NCBI RefSeq assembly: GCF_002979455.1
Contig: NZ_PCOU01000022.1
Location: 30,230 to 94,229, forward strand
DNA: 64,000 nt
From: Chryseobacterium sp. MYb7
GTDB lineage: Bacteria; Bacteroidota; Bacteroidia; Flavobacteriales; Weeksellaceae
Direction: 5' to 3'
The position numbers were made by a program, and so were the translations under genes. Every line of letters begins with the position of its first letter. Within the stretch, counting starts at the first letter, position 1. Shown one piece after another: positions 16,790 through 24,933 of the stretch. The notes beneath the pieces are model-generated. The model did not search any database. It saw only the letters and a list, made by a program, of their open reading frames with translations, and had not been told where the DNA came from.

Positions 16790-16951
16790 CTAAGAATCAG
16801 CACATATATAACATGCTCTGGCAATATCTGGCCATCTTCCAGGAAGACAACAGGTTCCGGGAGGACAAGGATTAAGGGCACAAGACCAGTTTGGTCCTGA
16901 ACCTTTAAGAGATCTCAATTCATGTCTTGAAAGTTTTTTTAAGTTTTTCAT
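16790..16951 (-). CDS. Cys-rich peptide with double-glycine-type leader (bacteriocin-like)
   Basis: This 53-residue peptide is encoded by a gene with ATG at 16951 and TAG at 16790. Residues 1-19 (MKNLKKLSRHELRSLKGSG) form a basic leader ending Gly-Ser-Gly, like the double-glycine leaders of Chryseobacterium 'bacteriocin-like' peptides. The core has six Cys and the pattern WSC-ALNPCPPGTCC. A related peptide with WSCPQGLCC is encoded at 36101-36253. A good promoter lies upstream and a terminator downstream, so it is an independent gene. No maturation enzyme or peptidase-type ABC exporter is nearby. The function (antimicrobial, signal or other) is unknown. Confidence 0.72.
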   Translation of the reverse strand: MKNLKKLSRHELRSLKGSGPNWSCALNPCPPGTCCLPGRWPDIARACYICADS

Positions 16952-17006
16952 AATGGTTAGTTTTGATATTCTCTCCTACTCTATATGCTTTTCGGATTTC
17001 GCCTAT

Positions 17007-17035
17007 TAAAGTTAATCATTTTCAAATAAAAACAA
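17007..17035 (-). promoter_or_regulatory. promoter of the Cys-rich peptide gene
   Basis: On the minus strand a -33 TTG (17033-17035) is followed after 18 bases by TAACTTTA (17007-17014), one base off the TAnnTTTG consensus. The ATG lies 55 bases downstream. Confidence 0.5.
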
Positions 17036-17101
17036 AATAACCAATTGAAATAAAACATATTACAATCAACCAACATCCTTGTCAAGGGTAATCGTCCATT
17101 A

Positions 17102-17134
17102 AAAAATCCCTTTCAATTACTGAAAGGGATTTTA
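17102..17134 (-). terminator. terminator of the phenylacetate cluster
   Basis: A 13-base perfect stem AAAATCCCTTTCA with a five-base loop is followed on the minus strand by Ts, 18 bases after the paaZ stop codon. It marks the end of the cluster. Confidence 0.8.
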
Positions 17135-17152
17135 AACTTATATTTTACTGAA

Positions 17153-19648
17153 TTAAATCAATCCAAACTGTTGGAAGTGGTGGGTAAAATGCTTTTTGTG
17201 CATCAGTTCCCACATTTCTTTATTCAGTTTTCCAAAAACATAATTCATGTGTTCTGCCTGTGGATTTTCTTTGTAATAGATCACAAATTTCTTTACGTTA
17301 TCTATGAATGACAGTTTTGCTGCTTCAAGATTTTTGTGGGTAAGTTCAGGAAGTGAACCATCCTGCGGAAGAAACGGAGCGGTAAATTCTTTCGGCATTG
17401 CTCTGTGGTTGTAAAGAGAATCCTGCCATTTTTCAAGATTTTCTTCCGGGGTAAAGCATTTTTCTGCTTCCGGCTCTCCAAAACTTACCAATACTGCTTT
17501 CTCTAGATGCTCGATCATCTGTTGCGGAGACATTTTTCCCCAAAGAGGAGGAGTACTTTCCGTTAATCCGTTCAATATTTTCTGAACGTTTTTCACACTC
17601 AGATCAATGAAAGGAGATTGTTTTGCCACCAATGTTAAAATTGTTGCTACACAAACTACCTCATCTCTTTGGTTTACTACTTCAACCAGCCATTTTACAA
17701 CACCGGAAGGAATATTTCTTCCTTTTACTCCCCTGTTGATTTTTTCTTTTGCGGTTAAATACACCGTAATAGTATCTCCGGCATATACAGGTTTGAAGAA
17801 GCTACATTCTTCCAATCCGTAATTAGCAATAACAGGCCCTTTTTTCCCTGAAACGAATAATCCCGCTGCTGCTGAAAGAATGAAATATCCGTGAGCAACA
17901 GTCTTATCGAAGATAGTACCCGATAAACTTGTAGCATCTGTATGAGCATAGAAATGATCCCAAGAAACATTGGAGAAGTTGACGATATCGGCATCGGTAA
18001 CTGTTCTACCTGCTGTTTCTAAAGAGTCTCCAACTTCTACTTCCTCAAAATATTTCTGGAAAGGATGTTTGTCTGAGAATTTTTTCTCTGCTCCTTGCTG
18101 ATAGATCTTGGTAATCGCTTTCAATACATCTGGCGACCCCTGGATTGCTGTTTTCTGTAGGAAGAAATGAAGACCGCTTAATCCGCCCATTTCTTCTCCA
18201 CCACCTGCTCTACCAGGACCTCCGTGCATCAATGTAGGAAGTGGAGAACCATGACCTGTGCTTTCCTTGGCGTTATCTCTGTTCAGTACAAAGATTCTTC
18301 CGTGTTGGGAAGCCATTTTCCATGAAGTTTCTGCGATAAAATTCTCGTCATGAGAAATAATAGATCCTACCAAACTTCCTTTTCCTCTTTTTGCCAGTGC
18401 TGCTGCTTCTTCAGCATCTTTATATGGCATTAATGTAGATACCGGCCCGAAAGCTTCTACATCGTGAGAGATATTTTTTTCGAAAGGCTTGTCGTTCAGG
18501 AATAATTTCGGGCTCATAAATGCTCCGTTTTCATAGTTGGCATCTACCAGCTCGTGTTTTCCGTCATAGACAAGTTCTGTTTCTGATTTTAATAGATTTA
18601 CTTTTCTCAGAACTTCTTCGTACTGCTGTCTTCCTACCAAAGATCCCATTTTGGTTTCTCTGCTTAAAGGATTTCCGATTTTCGTTTGATCTAAAGCTTT
18701 AGACAAAGCATTCTGAACATCACCGATCAAGTGTTCAGGAACGATAATTCTTCGGATTGCAGTACATTTCTGTCCTGCTTTCGTGGTCATTTCGTTACGA
18801 ACTTCTTTGATGAATAAGTCGAATTCAGGAGTTCCCGGTTTTGCTTCCAATCCAAGGATAGAACAGTTCAATGAATCTGCTTCCATATTGAAACGAACTG
18901 CGTTTCCTGCAATGGATGGAAGTGATTTTAATTTTCTTCCTGTAGTTGCCGAACCTGTGAACAATACAGAGTCTCCGTCCTGTACATAATCTAAAATATT
19001 TCCTGGTTCTCCGCACACTAACTGCACAGCTCCTTCTGGCAATACTCCGCTTTCAATCATATCCTGAAATACAGTATTGGTAAGATAAGATCCGAAAGGA
19101 GATGGTTTTACAATAGAAGGAACTCCAGCTAATAAGGAAGTGGATAGTTTTTCCAACATTCCCCATACTGGAAAGTTATAGGCATTGATCTGCACAGAAA
19201 CTCCTTCACTAGGCGTTAAAATATGGGTTCCTAAAAAAGTTCCATTAGCAGAAATCTTCTGAGTGTCTCCATCTACCCAAAATGAAGTATTGGGAAGCAT
19301 TCTTTTTGCTAATCCGGAATAGGTAAAGAAAGTTCCGAAACCTCCTTCAATATCCACCCAAGAATCTACGTGGGTAGCTCCTGTTTTGTATGATAGATCA
19401 TAGTATTTTTTCTTTCTTTCCAACAGGTAAAGTGCTACTTTTTTCAGCATTTCCCCACGGTCGTAGAAAGTCATTGAAGAAAGGTTTTTATATCCTACGG
19501 TTCTTCCGTAGTCAAGAGCCTGTTCAAAATTAAGCCCTTCTGTATCGGAAACAGCTACCTGCTCTCCTGTAACGGCATTGTACAAAGGAACTCCGCTTCC
19601 GGTACCTTCTACCCATTCTCCGTAGATATAGTTTTTTAACTTTTCCAT
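17153..19648 (-). CDS. paaZ: bifunctional ring-opening enzyme PaaZ with extra C-terminal DUF1569-like domain
   Basis: PaaZ hydrolyses oxepin-CoA to an aldehyde and oxidises it to 3-oxo-5,6-dehydrosuberyl-CoA. Residues 1-515 form an aldehyde dehydrogenase with Glu256 (FNMEADS) and Cys295 (GQKC), the same numbers as in the E. coli enzyme. Residues 530-680 form a MaoC-type hydratase with Asp564 and His569 (WDHFYAH). E. coli PaaZ is 681 residues long; this one has 831. The added 150 residues (MSPQQMIEHLEKAV; HKKHFTHHFQQFGL) look like DUF1569, a DinB-like helical domain. The gene is last in the cluster, separated from the esterase gene by a repeat-filled spacer and followed by a terminator. Confidence 0.95.
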   Translation of the reverse strand: MEKLKNYIYGEWVEGTGSGVPLYNAVTGEQVAVSDTEGLNFEQALDYGRTVGYKNLSSMTFYDRGEMLKKVALYLLERKKKYYDLSYKTGATHVDSWVDIEGGFGTFFTYSGLAKRMLPNTSFWVDGDTQKISANGTFLGTHILTPSEGVSVQINAYNFPVWGMLEKLSTSLLAGVPSIVKPSPFGSYLTNTVFQDMIESGVLPEGAVQLVCGEPGNILDYVQDGDSVLFTGSATTGRKLKSLPSIAGNAVRFNMEADSLNCSILGLEAKPGTPEFDLFIKEVRNEMTTKAGQKCTAIRRIIVPEHLIGDVQNALSKALDQTKIGNPLSRETKMGSLVGRQQYEEVLRKVNLLKSETELVYDGKHELVDANYENGAFMSPKLFLNDKPFEKNISHDVEAFGPVSTLMPYKDAEEAAALAKRGKGSLVGSIISHDENFIAETSWKMASQHGRIFVLNRDNAKESTGHGSPLPTLMHGGPGRAGGGEEMGGLSGLHFFLQKTAIQGSPDVLKAITKIYQQGAEKKFSDKHPFQKYFEEVEVGDSLETAGRTVTDADIVNFSNVSWDHFYAHTDATSLSGTIFDKTVAHGYFILSAAAGLFVSGKKGPVIANYGLEECSFFKPVYAGDTITVYLTAKEKINRGVKGRNIPSGVVKWLVEVVNQRDEVVCVATILTLVAKQSPFIDLSVKNVQKILNGLTESTPPLWGKMSPQQMIEHLEKAVLVSFGEPEAEKCFTPEENLEKWQDSLYNHRAMPKEFTAPFLPQDGSLPELTHKNLEAAKLSFIDNVKKFVIYYKENPQAEHMNYVFGKLNKEMWELMHKKHFTHHFQQFGLI

Positions 19649-19752
19649 AAAATATTTAATTTATCAATGTAGCAGTATAACAATTTACCAATTATTGGTT
19701 ATTACGAATTTATTGTTACATTTTTACATTAGTATATTGTTACATTTATCTT
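19649..19752. repeat. intergenic inverted repeat, family R2, copy 1
   Basis: The whole spacer between paaZ and the esterase gene is an imperfect inverted repeat. Its right arm at 19712-19746 matches 28762-28796 at 34 of 35 positions (core TTGTTACATTTTTACATT). A related stretch is in the spacer at 26160-26301. Confidence 0.65.
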
Positions 19753-20580
19753 TTATTTCGGTTCCTGATAGGGAAACATTTTCACTAATCCTTCATATAA
19801 ACTTCTGTGAAGAATGGTTGCATGATTGTCTGTTTCCATCATTTTATATTCTAATGTCCAATTTTTCTTTCCTGCCTTTTTTAAAACATCATAGAAAGCT
19901 TCAGCATCTTTTATCATTATCGGATGTTCACCTTTTCCAACAGAAACATACACAAACTTTTTAGTATCCGGGGATTTTGAAAGTAGTTGTGGAGCCTGTT
20001 TTAAAAGACTTTCATCATCCCACCACAAACTTGGACTGATGATAAAATAGTTATTGAACATTTCCGGTTTTTTCAAAAGAATTTCTGTTGCTAAAAGCCC
20101 TCCCAAAGACTGACCGAAAAGATATTTGTCTGTCGTTTTAAACTGACTTTCTACGTAAGGTTTTAATTCTTTTTCAACGAATGCAATAAACTTATCAGAA
20201 TGTCCTGTTGTAGGATAATCTTTCTGTAAGTCTTTTAAATCCGTATGAAAAGTAAAATCTCTTTTTCTGTCTACATTAGCAACTCCCACCACAATGGTTT
20301 CAGGCATGGAATACATCTGATTAAAGAATTGTACTAATCCTGTAACGTGAATAAAATCTTCGTTTATACTTCCATCTAATAAATAGATCACCGGGTATGA
20401 TTTTGTTTTATCATATCCCTGTGGAAGATAAATATTCAGCGTTCTGTCTTCATTTAACGTTTTGGACTTAATGGTCCTCACTTCTCCTATTGTAAGCGGT
20501 TTTGTAGCAACCGCCTGTGCTGACAGTGTACTACCTACCGCCAACATTATGCTGCATGCAAGCGCAATTTTTTTAATCAT
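19753..20580 (-). CDS. exported alpha/beta-hydrolase esterase (esterase D/IroE-type)
   Basis: This 275-residue protein has a signal peptide (residues 1-21, cleavage near LSA-QA). It shows the putative esterase fold of PF00756: YDKTKSYPVIYLLDGSI (about 55-72), nucleophile Ser in LFGQSLGGLLATE (about 156-168), an acid region in YVSVGKGEHP, and His near DNHATILHRS (about 252-262). The family hydrolyses thioesters, siderophore esters or S-formylglutathione. Its place between paaY and paaZ is suggestive, but an exported esterase cannot act on cytoplasmic CoA esters, so its job in the pathway is unclear. It may supply phenylacetate from an ester, which is only inference. Confidence 0.82.
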   Translation of the reverse strand: MIKKIALACSIMLAVGSTLSAQAVATKPLTIGEVRTIKSKTLNEDRTLNIYLPQGYDKTKSYPVIYLLDGSINEDFIHVTGLVQFFNQMYSMPETIVVGVANVDRKRDFTFHTDLKDLQKDYPTTGHSDKFIAFVEKELKPYVESQFKTTDKYLFGQSLGGLLATEILLKKPEMFNNYFIISPSLWWDDESLLKQAPQLLSKSPDTKKFVYVSVGKGEHPIMIKDAEAFYDVLKKAGKKNWTLEYKMMETDNHATILHRSLYEGLVKMFPYQEPK

Positions 20581-20598
20581 ATTTAATTGTAATGGTTA

Positions 20599-21192
20599 TT
20601 ATTTTATATCATCCCAGATGCTGTAATCCACAATTTTGGTTGGGATCTGCTGAACATATTCTGTAAAAGGTTCACAAGGAAGTATGGCTTCTTTTCCTTC
20701 TCTTGCCAGCTCCTGATATAGTTTTGTTCCTTCTGTTTTCCAGTGAATCATTTCGTCAGATACATCACGGATCACTTTTGCAGGGCTTCCAACGATCAGT
20801 TTTCTTGGTTCACATCTGAAATTGGCTGGCACAAAAGCCAACGCTCCCACAATACTTTCATCACCAATATAGGCTTTGTCCATTACCACAGAGTTCATTC
20901 CGATCAGACAGTTTTTTCCAATATGTCCGGAATGAATAATCGCTCCGTGTCCAATGTGTGCAGATTCTTCCAGAATGGTTTCTATATTCGGGAAGACGTG
21001 AAGCGTACAATTTTCCTGTACATTAGCCCCGTCTTTAATGATAATTTTTCCCCAGTCGCCACGGATTACTGCATTGGGACCAATATATACTTCTTCACCT
21101 ATTTCTACGTTCCCTATAATCACTGCCTGCGGATGAATGTAAGCAGTTCGTTTTATAATGGGACGAATCCCGTGGTATGAGTAGATGTTCAT
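20599..21192 (-). CDS. paaY: PaaY-like hexapeptide-repeat thioesterase
   Basis: The protein is 197 residues from ATG at 21192; the longer in-frame extension to 21258 only reads through an AT-rich repeat and is rejected. It is a left-handed beta-helix of the gamma-carbonic anhydrase-like family: repeated hexapeptides (AVIIGNVEIGEEVYIGPNAV, GHGAIIHSGHIGKNCLIGMN) with three metal-binding His in AHIGHGAIIHSGH. PaaY hydrolyses dead-end hydroxylated CoA thioesters formed in phenylacetate breakdown, and the usual length is about 196 residues. Placement next to paaJ supports this call; a general carbonic-anhydrase homologue is the alternative. Confidence 0.85.
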   Translation of the reverse strand: MNIYSYHGIRPIIKRTAYIHPQAVIIGNVEIGEEVYIGPNAVIRGDWGKIIIKDGANVQENCTLHVFPNIETILEESAHIGHGAIIHSGHIGKNCLIGMNSVVMDKAYIGDESIVGALAFVPANFRCEPRKLIVGSPAKVIRDVSDEMIHWKTEGTKLYQELAREGKEAILPCEPFTEYVQQIPTKIVDYSIWDDIK

Positions 21193-21198
21193 ATTTTT

Positions 21199-21290
21199 AA
21201 TTTGAAAATTTGAGAATGAATTAATTTGAAAATTAATTATGTCTTTAAACATTTTCAAATTCTCAAATTAACTCACTTTCAAATTAATTA
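21199..21290. repeat. intergenic inverted repeat, family R1, gene-less copy
   Basis: Two arms (21199-21240 and 21250-21290) built from AATTTGAAAATTTGAGAATG-like units face each other across about nine bases. Each arm nearly matches one flank of the four-helix-bundle gene at 24970-25323, so this copy resembles that element with its gene deleted. The paaJ stop codon lies at its edge. Confidence 0.7.
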
Positions 21291-22493
21291 TACTTTTTCG
21301 ATAACCATTGCATATCCCTGACCTACACCGATACAAAGGGTACACAATGCATATTTTTTATCCTGCTTCTCAAGTTCTATTGCTGCAGAACCGACAATTC
21401 TAGCTCCGGAAACGCCCAGTGGATGGCCGATTGCAATAGCACCTCCGTTCGGGTTTATTCTTGCGTCATCATCTTTTAAACCTAAGCTTCTGGTAACAGC
21501 CAGTGCCTGCGCTGCAAATGCTTCATTGAGTTCGATGATATCCATATCTTCCAGAGAAAGGTTTAATCTTTTCAATAGTTTTTGGGCAGCTTCTACAGGT
21601 CCGATTCCCATAATTCTTGGCTCAACACCTGCCACGGAAGATCCCAGAATTTTTGCTTTTGGTTTCAACCCATATTTCTTAACAGCTTCTTCACTTGCTA
21701 AAATCAAAGCTGCAGCACCATCATTCATTCCTGAGGCATTTCCTGCCGTTACTGTTCCTTCTTTTCTGAAAGCCGGACGAAGTTTTGCCAACCCTTCCAT
21801 TGAAGAAGTAGGTTTAATGAATTCATCTTTTTCGAAAACGATTGGATCTCCTTTTCTCTGAGGAATCTCAACTTTTACAATTTCTTCTGCCAGTCTTCCG
21901 CTTTCCTGAGCTTTTGTAGCTTTCTGCTGAGACCAAAGGGCAAATTTATCCTGATCTTCTCTGTTGATCTGGTGCATGTCTGCTAAATTCTCTGCAGTTT
22001 CTCCCATTCCGTCAACCCCATATAATTCTTTCATTTTAGGATTGATGAAACGCCATCCGAAAGTAGTATCAAACATCTGGCTGTCTCTTCCGAAAGCAGC
22101 ACTTGGTTTTGACATCACATAAGGAGAACGTGTCATATGCTCTACTCCTCCTGCAATATAAATTTCTCCTTCTCCGGCAGCAATGGAACGGAATGCATTC
22201 GCCACAGCAGACATTCCTGACGCACATAATCTGTTAACAGTTTCCCCTCCAATTTTGTAAGGAAGACCTGCTAATAAAAGTCCCATTCTAGCAACGTTTC
22301 TGTTATCTTCTCCTGCCTGATTGGCACATCCGAAAATAACGTCTTCAATTTCTTCCACAGGAACTTCAGGATTTCTTGTTACTACTTCTTTAATAACAAT
22401 AGCAGCCAGATCATCGGCTCTTACTTCTGATAACCCTCCCTGCAGTTTTGAGATGGGAGTTCTGACATAGTCTATGATGTATACGTTGTTCAT
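21288..22493 (-). CDS. paaJ: 3-oxoadipyl-CoA / 3-oxo-5,6-dehydrosuberyl-CoA thiolase
   Basis: This 401-residue thiolase has all catalytic parts: nucleophile Cys90 (NRLCASGMSAV), His357 (GGAIAIGHPLGVSGARI) and Cys387 (CTLCIGVGQG). It cleaves the beta-ketoacyl-CoA intermediates of phenylacetate degradation, releasing acetyl-CoA and finally succinyl-CoA. The N-terminus VYIIDYVRTPISKLQGGLSEVRADDLA is typical of PaaJ/PcaF-type enzymes. It lies between paaI and paaY; the spacer on the paaY side is an R1 inverted repeat. Confidence 0.92.
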   Translation of the reverse strand: MNNVYIIDYVRTPISKLQGGLSEVRADDLAAIVIKEVVTRNPEVPVEEIEDVIFGCANQAGEDNRNVARMGLLLAGLPYKIGGETVNRLCASGMSAVANAFRSIAAGEGEIYIAGGVEHMTRSPYVMSKPSAAFGRDSQMFDTTFGWRFINPKMKELYGVDGMGETAENLADMHQINREDQDKFALWSQQKATKAQESGRLAEEIVKVEIPQRKGDPIVFEKDEFIKPTSSMEGLAKLRPAFRKEGTVTAGNASGMNDGAAALILASEEAVKKYGLKPKAKILGSSVAGVEPRIMGIGPVEAAQKLLKRLNLSLEDMDIIELNEAFAAQALAVTRSLGLKDDDARINPNGGAIAIGHPLGVSGARIVGSAAIELEKQDKKYALCTLCIGVGQGYAMVIEKV

Positions 22494-22499
22494 TTTTAT

Positions 22500-22580
22500 T
22501 TGCTTTAGGCTTTAAGCTATATGCAGTAGGCTCTATCAGCTTCAAAAAAGCTTACTGCCTATTGCTTCAAGCTTACTGTT
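22500..22580. repeat. intergenic imperfect inverted repeat, family R3
   Basis: The spacer between paaJ and paaI contains CTTTAGGCTTTAAGC, GCAGTAGGCT and their rough complements AAGCTTACTGCCTATTGC and CAAGCTTACTG, so it can fold on itself. A similar GGCTTTTGGC-rich spacer lies at 28335-28403. Confidence 0.5.
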
Positions 22581-22582
22581 TA

Positions 22583-22996
22583 TTATAATTCTGTTACTTT
22601 TTTTCCGATTTTGTAAACTGTTCCTACAAATTTTGCTATCAGCTCCTGACTTTGATTGGTAATCTGAATGTCATAAACAGCTGTTTTCCTTGTATTGTTA
22701 ACCAAAACACTTTCTGCTCTGAAAACATCACCTTCTTTTCCTGCTTTGGTAAAATTGATGATACAATTCAATGCTACTGCAGCATCTCCGGTATTATTGG
22801 AAGAAAATGCCAGCGCAGAGTCTGCAAATGCAAAGGTAACTCCGCCATGAACTGTTTTAAGCCCATTCAGCATCTCCTTCTTAATTGGCATTTCTATTAA
22901 ACAGTAATTTTCTTTTACTTCAATCATTTTGATATTCATCCACTGGGAAAAATAATCCTGATTGAACATATAATCTGCTACTTGTCTTGGATTCAT
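22583..22996 (-). CDS. paaI: hydroxyphenylacetyl-CoA thioesterase PaaI
   Basis: This 137-residue hotdog-fold thioesterase has the PaaI motif KTVHGGVTFAFADSALAFSSN (about residues 48-68), where the His-Gly-Gly and the following Asp form the active site. PaaI removes CoA from ring-hydroxylated phenylacetyl-CoA side products, protecting the CoA pool. The length is typical. The gene follows a small acidic protein gene with a 9-base gap and precedes paaJ. Confidence 0.9.
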   Translation of the reverse strand: MNPRQVADYMFNQDYFSQWMNIKMIEVKENYCLIEMPIKKEMLNGLKTVHGGVTFAFADSALAFSSNNTGDAAVALNCIINFTKAGKEGDVFRAESVLVNNTRKTAVYDIQITNQSQELIAKFVGTVYKIGKKVTEL

Positions 22997-23005
22997 TTCT
23001 ATTAA

Positions 23006-23314
23006 TTATATGTTTGTTATTTCTTCATAAAGCTCATCTGATAATCTGTCGTAAACACTCATTGTTTTCCCCAGAATCATTTGTTCGTATGAAAGACTTT
23101 CTAAGTCTGATGAATTTTCAGAGGGATAGGATTCGTTTAAATCAATTCCGTTTTCGTTGGCTAATCTTTTGATCAGCTCTTTATATTTTTCATTAAACTT
23201 TCCTAATAGCTCAAGTCTTTCCTGCTCATCAACAGAGGAAGCTTCCTGAGTCAAATATTGTTTTTCAATCGAAAGTCTGGTCTCCAGCTCAGCCCTGAAT
23301 TCATCTATATCCAT
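23006..23314 (-). CDS. small acidic helical protein of unknown function
   Basis: This 102-residue protein is strongly acidic and predicted almost fully helical (for instance ELETRLSIEKQYLTQEASS), with a middle break around NENGIDLNESYPSEN. No family is recognised and there is no signal peptide. It lies between a small membrane protein and paaI with short gaps (15 and 9 bases), so it is probably transcribed with the phenylacetate genes. Confidence 0.55.
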   Translation of the reverse strand: MDIDEFRAELETRLSIEKQYLTQEASSVDEQERLELLGKFNEKYKELIKRLANENGIDLNESYPSENSSDLESLSYEQMILGKTMSVYDRLSDELYEEITNI

Positions 23315-23329
23315 AATACTGACTCAATT

Positions 23330-23797
23330 TTATTTATTAATAATCCTATTCAAATCTTTAATTCCATTTTCATAAGATTTTTTGAAATAAAATTTAATTA
23401 AGAAATAGATTATTGTATAAAACATAGCAATTGGTAATAATAATGCTAATGCTATTGCTCCAATTTGAAAACAATTATTAATAATCGCAAAAACTGGAAG
23501 GATACCCCACACAAATAATATTATTCTAAAAGTTCTATGAAATTTTGAATTCAACTTTATTATTGTCTCATGTTCCTTTTGAACCAATTGACCTTCAAAA
23601 ACACATAAAGCTCCAATTGGTACTTCTGCACTTATTACTCTAAAAAAATTTTTCTCTGTATATCCTCTTAAAAATTTATTAGTGCGTTTCATAGTTAGAG
23701 AATAAGTTTTATCACTATTGCTATTTATATTTGATAAAATCTTTTCAACAGGGTTTAAAGATCTTATTTCATCATATCTTTCAGGAAAATATCTCAT
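23330..23797 (-). CDS. small membrane protein of unknown function
   Basis: This 155-residue protein has a soluble N-terminal half with many charged residues and two transmembrane helices at about 90-106 and 110-134, followed by a basic tail. No family is recognised. Its start is one base after the paaH stop region (gap at 23798), which shows translational coupling. Codon use is more AT-rich than in neighbouring paa genes, so it may be a later insertion. Confidence 0.55.
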   Translation of the reverse strand: MRYFPERYDEIRSLNPVEKILSNINSNSDKTYSLTMKRTNKFLRGYTEKNFFRVISAEVPIGALCVFEGQLVQKEHETIIKLNSKFHRTFRIILFVWGILPVFAIINNCFQIGAIALALLLPIAMFYTIIYFLIKFYFKKSYENGIKDLNRIINK

Positions 23798-23798
23798 A

Positions 23799-24929
23799 TT
23801 ACATTTTCCTTAGCAAAGGACTTTGTCTGTATCTTTCTTCCTGATATTCTCCGTAAAGGTCCTGAAGGGTTTCGGAGATTTTTGCATACCCGATTTCTTT
23901 ACCCCAGTTTAATAATCCTTTTGGATAATTAACTCCTTTCTGCATTGCCAGCTCAATATCTTCATCATTGGCAACTCCTAATCTTTTGGCTTCAACAGCT
24001 TCATTGATCAGCATGGAAATGATTCTTAAAAAGATTTGCTGATATAAGGCATCGTCTTTTTGAGCTATAGGTTTTTCTGTTCCTTCGCTGTAATCGTAGA
24101 AACCTTTTCCTGTTTTTCTGCCATGAAGTTTGGCTTCAGACATTCTTTGCTGCAATAAAGAGGGTTTGTATTTCGGATCGTAGAAATAGTCTTTGTAAAC
24201 AGTGGTTGTTACCGCAAAGTTGACATCCACTCCAATAAGATCCATCAATTCGAAAGGTCCCATTTTGAAGTTACCCAACGTTTTCATAGCTTCATCCACC
24301 TGTTCTGGTGTTGCGATGTTTTCCTCAACAATCCTCAGTCCTTCCCCATAATAAGGTCTGGCGATTCTGTTGACAATGAAACCAGGAATATCTTTCGCAA
24401 TAACAGGTATTTTCCCCCATTCTTTCATGAGGTTGTATATTTTTTCTGCTAAAGTTTTTTCTGTTAATAAGGATGGAATAACTTCTACTAAAGGCATTAA
24501 TGGAGCCGGATTGAAAAAGTGAATTCCGATGAAACGCTCCGGCTTCTTTAGTTCCGCACCAAGAGAGGTGATAGAAATGGATGAGGTATTGGAACTGAGG
24601 ACACAGCTTTCTGAAACATAGTTTTCAAGTTCTGTAAACACTTTGGTTTTGATCTCTTTATTTTCTATGATGGCTTCAATGATGAGTTCACAATCTTTGA
24701 AGTCCTTCAATTCCGTAGCAATGGAAATATTAGCTAAAATTTCAGTCATTTTCTCTGCCGAAATTTTTTGTTTGTCAACTAATTTGGTTAGTGTTTTTTC
24801 CAAACCTACTGTTGCCGTTTCTACTTGTTTTGCATTGGCGTCATACACCCAAACTTTGCATCCGTTCGTTGCGGCTACTTGTGCAATGCCGATTCCCATC
24901 GTTCCGGCACCGATAATTCCTACTTTCAT
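23799..24929 (-). CDS. paaH: 3-hydroxyacyl-CoA dehydrogenase PaaH
   Basis: This 376-residue NAD-dependent dehydrogenase oxidises 3-hydroxyadipyl-CoA to 3-oxoadipyl-CoA. The Rossmann motif GIIGAGTMGIGIAQVAA starts at residue 4. The catalytic region contains SSNTSSISITSL and the His in FIGIHFFNPAPLMPLVEVI (about 132-152). The C-terminal 3HCDH domain spans about 185-285 with IPGFIVNRIARPYYGE. It is shorter than the approximately 475-residue E. coli PaaH, which has a second C-terminal domain copy. A four-helix-bundle gene inside inverted repeats lies directly upstream. Confidence 0.92.
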   Translation of the reverse strand: MKVGIIGAGTMGIGIAQVAATNGCKVWVYDANAKQVETATVGLEKTLTKLVDKQKISAEKMTEILANISIATELKDFKDCELIIEAIIENKEIKTKVFTELENYVSESCVLSSNTSSISITSLGAELKKPERFIGIHFFNPAPLMPLVEVIPSLLTEKTLAEKIYNLMKEWGKIPVIAKDIPGFIVNRIARPYYGEGLRIVEENIATPEQVDEAMKTLGNFKMGPFELMDLIGVDVNFAVTTTVYKDYFYDPKYKPSLLQQRMSEAKLHGRKTGKGFYDYSEGTEKPIAQKDDALYQQIFLRIISMLINEAVEAKRLGVANDEDIELAMQKGVNYPKGLLNWGKEIGYAKISETLQDLYGEYQEERYRQSPLLRKM

Positions 24930-24933
24930 ATTT

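Noticed and set aside
21193..21258. N-terminal extension of PaaY.
   Set aside because: It is only a read-through of the R1 inverted repeat; PaaY proteins start at the hexapeptide domain, matching the ATG at 21192.
23006..23797. Toxin-antitoxin pair.
   Set aside because: Neither product resembles a known toxin or DNA-binding antitoxin, and they lie inside a catabolic operon.
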